Assembly: GCA_036821845.1 (NCBI GenBank) | Contig: DAISIT010000012.1 | Location: 1-50,076, forward strand | Length of the DNA stretch: 50,076 bases | Source: JAEUMD01 sp937950105 | GTDB lineage: Bacteria; Pseudomonadota; Alphaproteobacteria; Rhizobiales; Hyphomicrobiaceae | Direction of reading: 5' to 3' | In this document: positions 44,865-50,076 of the stretch, one piece after another | How positions within the stretch are numbered: position 1 is the stretch's first letter | Layout: every line of letters begins with the position of its first letter | Notes under the pieces: generated by a model | Database searches by the model: none | Told to the model about the DNA's origin: nothing | Seen by the model: the letters and a program-made list of their open reading frames with translations, nothing else | Position numbers and translations under genes: made by a program

Positions 44865-45773
44865 ATGCGCAACAGGTCTTCTGCTAAACCCGTGTCCACG
44901 CGCGCGAGGCTGATGCTCGGCCTCGCGTTCGCCGTTGGCACGGCGGTGTCGCTCGCGCAGCTGGTGCCGTCGGCCAGCGCGCGTCCGCTCGACGACGTCA
45001 AGTCGAGCAAGGTCCTCAACGTGGTGCTGTACGAGGACAACGCTCCCTTCTCGTGGACCGATACCGACGGCAGCATCAAGGGGGCCGATGCCGACCTCGC
45101 GCGTGCCATCGCCGACAAGCTCGGTGTGAAGGCCAACCTCGTGCTGCGTTACGCCGGCGAGGAGGTGGACGACGATCTGCGCTCCAACGTCTGGCAGGGG
45201 CCACGTACCGGTGGTCTGATCGCCGACGTCATGCTGCATGTGCCGATGGAGAAGGCCTTTATCGTGCGCAATCCGCTCGTGCAGATTTCAAACGCGTACT
45301 ATCACGAGCGCATCGTGCTGGCGGTGCGCAAGGACAAGCTCCCGGCGCCGTTCGACGCCGCATCCGGACTGAAGCCGTTCACCTCGGCGAAGCTGGCGGT
45401 GCACTTCGCGACAGTTGCGCACTACTACGCGATGTTCGCGGACGGCGGCGCCTACAAGGCGAACATCAATCCGTACCGGAAGTTCAAGACGGCGGCAGAA
45501 AGCTTCCTCGCAGGCGAGAATGCCGGTTTGCTCGGCCGCCGCGCCGAGATCGAGGCGGGGATCGCCGGCAAAAGCGACGGTATAGCCATTCTGGAACCGG
45601 CATTCGACACCGACCTCAGGATGGCCTGGACGATCGGGATGGCGGTCAAGGAGGATAGCCGTGATACGGGTTACGCGATCGGCAATGCGCTGGCGGAACT
45701 CAGCCAGTCGGGCGAGGTGAAGGCGATCTTCGCGCGCTACGGCCTTTCACACGTGCCACCGCCGGTCCCCTGA
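44865..45773 (+). CDS. xoxJ: XoxJ-type periplasmic substrate-binding-like protein
   Basis: 302 residues with a signal peptide (SASARP) and a family 3 solute-binding fold (LNVVLYEDNAPFSWTD, GADADLARAIADKLGV). XoxJ/MxaJ proteins accompany methanol dehydrogenases and are proposed to help activate XoxF; no transport role is known. It lies directly after the cytochrome in the same operon. Confidence 0.87.
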   Translation: MRNRSSAKPVSTRARLMLGLAFAVGTAVSLAQLVPSASARPLDDVKSSKVLNVVLYEDNAPFSWTDTDGSIKGADADLARAIADKLGVKANLVLRYAGEEVDDDLRSNVWQGPRTGGLIADVMLHVPMEKAFIVRNPLVQISNAYYHERIVLAVRKDKLPAPFDAASGLKPFTSAKLAVHFATVAHYYAMFADGGAYKANINPYRKFKTAAESFLAGENAGLLGRRAEIEAGIAGKSDGIAILEPAFDTDLRMAWTIGMAVKEDSRDTGYAIGNALAELSQSGEVKAIFARYGLSHVPPPVP

Positions 45774-45867
45774 TCCCATCCTGCGATGGTGCACGGGATG
45801 TAGTTGAGAGTCGTCGACGACCAGCTACAGTGTCGTCAACGAACATGACGAGGTCCGGGAGGCAAGG

Positions 45868-46695
45868 ATGGCGATGCGAGCCGCGCTGAAATGGGTAACG
45901 CTCGTGGCGTCGGCGATGGCGGCGTCCACGGCGACGGCGGGGCCGGCTGCCGATCCGCTCGGCTCCGTCATGTGGAACGACATGAAGGCGCAGTTCTTCG
46001 GCGACGCTCCGGTCGTCTTCGACGATCGCGTCAAGGTGTCGATCCCGAGCATCGTCGAGAACCAGGCGCAGGTGCCGGTGACTGCCGACGCGCGAGCGCT
46101 GGGCGATGTCAAAAAGCTCGTCGTGTTCGCCGATCTCAATCCGATCCAGCATGTCGTGACGGTGCTTCCGGTCAAGGCCGCGCCCTACATCGGCCTCTCC
46201 ATGAAAGTCGAGCAGGCGACGCCTGTGCGTGCGGCGGCGCTGCTCGGCGACGGCACATGGCACGTCGGCAGTGTCTATCTCGACGCGGCAGGCGGTGGCT
46301 GCTCGGCGCCGGCACTGGCGCGCAAGGACGCCGACTGGTCCGATACCGTCGGCCATGCGCAGGGTCGCATGTGGCGCGAAGTCGACGGCTCGGCGCGCGT
46401 GCGCTTCCGCGTGCGCCATCCGATGGACACGGGCCTCGCGCGCGACAACACGCCGGCGTACTTCATCGAGAAGCTGAACATGCGCGCGAGCGACGGCCAA
46501 TCTCTCGCCGAGGTCGAAATTCGCGAGCCGGTGAGCGAGGATCCGACCTTCACCATGATCGTGCGGCTGCCGGTCTCCGACAAGGCTCTGACCATCGACG
46601 GGCGCGACAACAACGGGGCCGACTATCGCTCCGTCATTCCGGTTGCGTGGCGTCAGAGCGATGCCGCGGCGGCAAAGCCCGGAGCCGTGAAATGA
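45868..46695 (+). CDS. Quinoprotein-associated SoxYZ-like carrier
   Basis: 275 residues. Signal peptide (STATAGPAAD) followed by a SoxY-like domain with the swinging-arm type motif GGGCSAP (C145) and a SoxZ-like C-terminal domain (VRFRVRHPMDTGLA). This fused SoxYZ form lies next to PQQ dehydrogenases in many genomes; its cargo is unknown. GGGAGG precedes the ATG at 45868. The stop overlaps the next start (ATGA). Confidence 0.87.
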   Translation: MAMRAALKWVTLVASAMAASTATAGPAADPLGSVMWNDMKAQFFGDAPVVFDDRVKVSIPSIVENQAQVPVTADARALGDVKKLVVFADLNPIQHVVTVLPVKAAPYIGLSMKVEQATPVRAAALLGDGTWHVGSVYLDAAGGGCSAPALARKDADWSDTVGHAQGRMWREVDGSARVRFRVRHPMDTGLARDNTPAYFIEKLNMRASDGQSLAEVEIREPVSEDPTFTMIVRLPVSDKALTIDGRDNNGADYRSVIPVAWRQSDAAAAKPGAVK

Positions 46696-47702
46696 AGCGG
46701 GTAGGACATCCGGAACCGGCTCGAGATGGCGACGACGGCATCACCCGCCGCGCCGCTCTCGCCAGGGTCGCCGGCATTGCGACGTTGCCGATGCTGCTCG
46801 GCGTGTTCGATGCCGACGCGGCGCCGCTCGCCTATGAGCTGAAGCCGGAGCGGATCGGTGATGGCGTGTGGGTCGTGCGCGGCGCGCAGGAGGCGATCGA
46901 CCGCAAGAACGGCGGCGCCATCGCCAACATCACCATTTTCGACACGAGCGACGGCGCCGTCATCGTCGACACGGGCCCGTCGAAGCGCTACGGGCTGGCG
47001 CTCGATGCCATCGTGCGGCAACTCACCGGCAAGCCGGTCGTGCGCGCCTACCTCACGCATTTCCATCCCGACCACGTGTTCGGCAACCAGGCCTTCGCGG
47101 CTGATGCGATCGCCGCGCCGAAGGGCGTCGTCGACGGCCTTGCGGACCTTGGCGAAGCGTTCGCTTCGGCGATGTATCACGCGGCCGGCGACTGGATGCG
47201 CGGCACCGAGGTCGTCGCTCCCGGCCGAACCCTCGAGGACGGTACCGAGCAGATCGGGCAGCGCCGCTTTCGCGCGCAGACCCTCGCCGGCCACACCGCC
47301 AGCGATCTCGTGCTGTTCGAAGAGACATCCGGGCTTCTGGTCGCGGGTGATCTGGTGTTTCTGGATCGCGCGCCGACGACGCCGCATGCCGATCTCGCGC
47401 GCTGGCGTCACAGCCTCGATGCACTCGGGGCGATCTCCGATCGAGCGTTGGTCCCTGGCCATGGCCCGGTCGAATCCGGCGCGCGCGGTGTCGGGCAGAC
47501 GCGCGACTGGCTGGCGGTGATGGAAGAGACGATCCGCAACGCGTTCGAGCGTGGCCTGTCGCAGAACGAGGCGATCGCCGAGCCGTTGCCGGAGTGGACC
47601 GGGCGCATCGCGCTGGCGCGCTACGAGTACGAGCGATCGGTGATGCACTTCTACCCGAAGCTCGAGGCCGGCAGCTGGCCGCGCATCGATCGCGCCGGCT
47701 GA
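46692..47702 (+). CDS. Metallo-beta-lactamase-fold quinoprotein relay hydrolase
   Basis: 336 residues. The zinc motif THFHPDH (H123, H125, D127, H128), further ligand loops AGHTASDLV, AGDLVF and PGHGPVES are present. The N-terminus has ITRRAAL then a hydrophobic stretch, consistent with Tat export. It resembles the quinoprotein relay zinc metallohydrolase 1 family (TIGR04558-type). The ATG overlaps the SoxYZ-like stop, so the two are co-translated and may share a substrate bound to C145. Confidence 0.86.
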   Translation: MKRVGHPEPARDGDDGITRRAALARVAGIATLPMLLGVFDADAAPLAYELKPERIGDGVWVVRGAQEAIDRKNGGAIANITIFDTSDGAVIVDTGPSKRYGLALDAIVRQLTGKPVVRAYLTHFHPDHVFGNQAFAADAIAAPKGVVDGLADLGEAFASAMYHAAGDWMRGTEVVAPGRTLEDGTEQIGQRRFRAQTLAGHTASDLVLFEETSGLLVAGDLVFLDRAPTTPHADLARWRHSLDALGAISDRALVPGHGPVESGARGVGQTRDWLAVMEETIRNAFERGLSQNEAIAEPLPEWTGRIALARYEYERSVMHFYPKLEAGSWPRIDRAG

Positions 47703-47823
47703 AACTGGTGCGCTCGTTCGGGCTGTCCACGTCGCTTTCTGGCGCCGCATTCGCGCTGTCTGGCGGGCCCGAAGCCATTCGTCGACACCGCCGGCGAGCC
47801 TTTCGCGAACTGCACCTCTGCTA

Positions 47824-47837
47824 TTCGCAATTGCGAA
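47824..47837. promoter_or_regulatory. Perfect palindrome TTCGCAATTGCGAA
   Basis: A 14-bp inverted repeat, flanked by CTAT and ATAG that nearly extend it, about 330 bases before xoxF and 122 bases after the relay hydrolase gene. It has operator form; the binder is unknown. Confidence 0.4.
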
Positions 47838-48016
47838 ATAGAGTGGACCGGGCATGCCCTTCCGAAGGCGCCTCGCCGCAGCCCGTCGTTTCTGACCGTC
47901 GTCGTGCCCGTGATAGAGAAACCCTTGTGAATCGCCCACTTCTCGCTCGTCGCGATGAGGGCGGCAGGTGCAATCCTCGGCGCGTGGTTCGCAATCGCGC
48001 CCCTAATTTTGGAACT

Positions 48017-48033
48017 TTGTACTATTTGGCAAT
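48017..48033 (+). promoter_or_regulatory. Motif TTGTACTATTTGGCAAT upstream of xoxF
   Basis: It shares ACTATTTGGCAAT with 44318-44330, and ACTTTG lies just before the core in both. It ends 135 bases before the xoxF ATG. Confidence 0.5.
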
Positions 48034-48168
48034 AAGAGGCATGCGGGGCGTGCGATAACGTCGCACAGGCTCGACTTCCAGCCAGCCGCGCAGCGGTTCG
48101 ACGACGCGGCCAAAGAAGGTTCCCAGACCAGGGAAGCAGCCACAATAATCAGACCAAGGGGATGCCCA

Positions 48169-49932
48169 ATGACGACCTGGAAATGGCTTGCCACCGCCAG
48201 CGCGCTCGCGTTGACGGTGACGCTCACGCAGCCGTCGCTTGCCGATGTCAAGATCGACGACATCGTCAACGACGCCAAGACGACGAACGACGTCGTCTCC
48301 AACGGCCTCGGGCCGGAGGGCCAGCGCTACAGCCCGCTGAAGACGCTCAATGCGTCGAACATCTCGGGCCTCGTTCCGGCCTGGGCGATGTCGCTCGGCG
48401 GCGAGAAGATGCGCGGTCAGGAGACCCAGCCGCTGGTCAAGGACGGCGTGATGTACATCACCGGTTCCTACAGCCGCGCCTGGGCCATCGACACCAAGAC
48501 CGGCAAGGAACTCTGGCAGTATGACGCGCGCCTGCCCGAGGGCATCCTGCCGTGCTGCGACGTCATCAATCGCGGTGGCGCCCTGATCGGCGACAAGTTC
48601 ATCTTCGGCACGCTCGACGCCAAGATGGTGGCGCTCGACGCCAAGACCGGCAAGGTCGTGTGGACGAAGAAGATCGACGAGTTCAAGGACGGCTACTCCT
48701 ACACCGCCGCTCCGCTGATCGTTCCGTCGAAGGCTCACGGCCCCCTCATCATCAACGGCGTGTCGGGCGGTGAGTTCGGCGTCGTCGGCCGCGTCGAGGC
48801 GCGTCGCGTCGAAGACGGCGAGGTCGTCTGGTCGCGTCCGACCATCGAAGGCCACATGGGCACTCTGAATGGTAAAGAGTCGACCATGACCGGCAAGAAG
48901 AACGAGACCTGGCCGGGTGATCTCTGGCAGACCGGCGGCGGCGCCACCTGGCTCGGCGGCACCTATGATCCCGACACCAAGCTGATCTTCATCGGCGCCG
49001 GCAACCCGGCTCCGTGGAACAGCCACATGCGTCCGGGCGACAACAAGTGGTCGTGCTCGCGTCTCGCCATCGATCCGGAGACGGGCGAGATCAAGTGGGG
49101 CTTCCAGACGACGCCGAACGACGGCTGGGACTTCGACGGCGTCAACGAGGTCGTCTCGTTCGACATGGGCGGCGTGAAGGCGGCGGCGACCGCCGACCGT
49201 AACGGCTTCCTCTACGTCCTCAACCGCGAGAACGGCAAGTTCATCAACGCCTATCCGTTCGTGAACAAGATCACGTGGGCGAAGGGCATCGACAAGAACG
49301 GCAAGCCGATCTACGTGCCGGAGAGCCGTCCGGGCGATCCGACCAAGGGCGCCGATGGCAAGAAGGGTACGTCCGTGTTCGCGGTGCCGAGCTTCCTCGG
49401 CGGCAAGAACTGGATGCCGATGGCCTACTCGCCGGACACCAAGCTGTTCTACATCCCCTCCAACGAGTGGGGCATGGACATCTGGAACGAGCCGATCACC
49501 TACAAGAAGGGCGCGGCCTACCTCGGCGCCGGCTTCAACATCAAGCCGGTGTTCGACACCCACATCGGCTCGCTCAAGGCCATGGATCCGGCCACGGGTG
49601 AGACCAAGTGGGAGTACAAGAACACCGCTCCGCTGTGGGGTGGCGTGCTGACGACCGCTGGCGGCCTCGTGTTCTTCGGCACGCCCGAAGGTGACCTGAA
49701 GGCCATGGATGCCGCGACCGGCAAGGAACTCTGGTCGTTCAACACCGGCTCGGGCGTCGTCGGTTCGCCGATCACGTGGGAGCAGGACGGCGAGCAGTTC
49801 GTGTCCGTCGTGTCGGGCTGGGGCGGCGCCGTGCCGCTGTGGGGTGGCGAGGTTGCCAAGACCGTCGCTCACCTGAACCAGGGCGGCATGGTCTGGACCT
49901 TCAAGCTGCCGAAGAAGCTCGCCGCGAACTGA
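48169..49932 (+). CDS. xoxF: Lanthanide-dependent PQQ methanol dehydrogenase XoxF
   Basis: 587 residues, typical of XoxF. Signal peptide ends near SLA-DV (residue 25). PQQ-site features include the adjacent disulfide C129-C130, E202 in GGEFG and N279 in GAGNPAPW. The catalytic base is D321 in NDGWDFDGVNE, and D323 two residues on is the extra Asp that marks lanthanide-binding XoxF (calcium-type MxaF has Ala there). Eight-bladed propeller W-motifs run throughout. It oxidises methanol to formaldehyde or formate in the periplasm. AGGGGA precedes the ATG. Likely a separate transcript ending at the terminator at 49982. Confidence 0.96.
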   Translation: MTTWKWLATASALALTVTLTQPSLADVKIDDIVNDAKTTNDVVSNGLGPEGQRYSPLKTLNASNISGLVPAWAMSLGGEKMRGQETQPLVKDGVMYITGSYSRAWAIDTKTGKELWQYDARLPEGILPCCDVINRGGALIGDKFIFGTLDAKMVALDAKTGKVVWTKKIDEFKDGYSYTAAPLIVPSKAHGPLIINGVSGGEFGVVGRVEARRVEDGEVVWSRPTIEGHMGTLNGKESTMTGKKNETWPGDLWQTGGGATWLGGTYDPDTKLIFIGAGNPAPWNSHMRPGDNKWSCSRLAIDPETGEIKWGFQTTPNDGWDFDGVNEVVSFDMGGVKAAATADRNGFLYVLNRENGKFINAYPFVNKITWAKGIDKNGKPIYVPESRPGDPTKGADGKKGTSVFAVPSFLGGKNWMPMAYSPDTKLFYIPSNEWGMDIWNEPITYKKGAAYLGAGFNIKPVFDTHIGSLKAMDPATGETKWEYKNTAPLWGGVLTTAGGLVFFGTPEGDLKAMDAATGKELWSFNTGSGVVGSPITWEQDGEQFVSVVSGWGGAVPLWGGEVAKTVAHLNQGGMVWTFKLPKKLAAN

Positions 49933-49955
49933 GGCTGGCCTCACACATGACGTAA

Positions 49956-49979
49956 CCCCGGCCGCCATGGCGGCCGGGG
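49956..49979. terminator. Perfect 24-base palindrome after xoxF
   Basis: Two complementary 12-base arms (CCCCGGCCGCCA and TGGCGGCCGGGG) lie 24 bases after the xoxF stop. It has no T-run, so it may protect the 3' end or aid termination with the next hairpin. Confidence 0.55.
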
Positions 49980-49981
49980 GG

Positions 49982-50015
49982 ACGGGGCGGGCGCATCGCT
50001 GCTCGCCCCGTTTTT
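49982..50015 (+). terminator. Rho-independent terminator after xoxF
   Basis: Stem ACGGGGCG (49982-49989) pairs with CGCCCCGT (50004-50011), followed by TTTTT on the plus strand. It fits the end of the xoxF transcript. Confidence 0.85.
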
Positions 50016-50076
50016 GTGCCGGCCGTTCGAAGTGTGCCGGCTGCGCGTCTCGCCAGCCGGGCGGCCCTTCGCCCGT

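Larger units (their letters stand above)
47703..48168. promoter_or_regulatory. xoxF upstream region
   Basis: About 466 bases, long for this gene-dense strand. It holds TTCGCAATTGCGAA, a 14-bp perfect palindrome at 47824-47837, and TTGTACTATTTGGCAAT at 48017-48033, shared with the cytochrome operon. A promoter of xoxF is expected here; no riboswitch-like structure was recognised. Confidence 0.55.

Overview
The window is about 50 kb of high-GC, gene-dense DNA, read as one chromosomal scaffold of an alphaproteobacterium, most likely order Hyphomicrobiales. The support is the gene content: an aceK gene, a TauE/SafE exporter with a TIGR02186-type partner, a PodJ-like Sel1 protein, a CrbRS-type sensor system and a lanthanide-type XoxF methanol dehydrogenase with its periplasmic partners. 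A 100-base run of N at 42232-42331 marks an unresolved assembly gap.

Layout. Positions 1-9902 hold a small secreted protein, an UbiB/ABC1-family kinase, an MlotiK1-like potassium channel, a PanE-type reductase divergent from aceK, and the TauE/TIGR02186 pair. Positions 10320-17221 hold a large PodJ-like protein, a secreted coiled-coil protein, YjbQ, and a two-gene sodium:solute symporter. Positions 17626-22126 hold a LuxR-type response regulator and a large SSS-STAC-PAS-kinase-receiver hybrid sensor, which together with the symporter look like an acetate/carboxylate uptake-and-sensing module. Positions 22468-26892 hold mscL with a clear terminator, a radical SAM protein, tRNA-Gly(CCC), a tiny membrane ORF and a divergent succinyl-CoA-synthetase-like pair. 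Positions 27714-31052 hold the ATP-grasp / alpha-E / transglutaminase triad. Positions 31249-35227 hold a GtrA / deacetylase / glycosyltransferase operon divergent from UDP-glucose dehydrogenase. Positions 35271-39236 hold type I secretion genes with a HlyC-like lysine acyltransferase but no visible RTX substrate. Then comes hrpB.

The right end (42355-49932) is a quinoprotein (PQQ) methanol oxidation region: a CxxxCW rhodanese-like protein and a beta-propeller protein on the minus strand, then xoxG-type cytochrome c, xoxJ, a SoxYZ-like carrier, a metallo-beta-lactamase-fold hydrolase and xoxF on the plus strand. XoxF oxidises methanol in the periplasm and passes electrons to the cytochrome. 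The surrounding proteins are conserved companions with poorly known roles. A 13-bp motif is repeated upstream of both the cytochrome operon and xoxF.

The most unusual feature is an interspersed repeat family. Its roughly 91-100 bp units have near-inverted 16-bp ends and an internal hairpin whose stem changes sequence between copies while mostly staying paired. It occurs at four places (about 7.8, 18.4, 31.1 and 42.2 kb), each between two convergent genes. The assembly gap lies inside one of these arrays. No CRISPR array, insertion sequence, prophage or rRNA was seen. All calls come from reading the sequence; no database search was possible.
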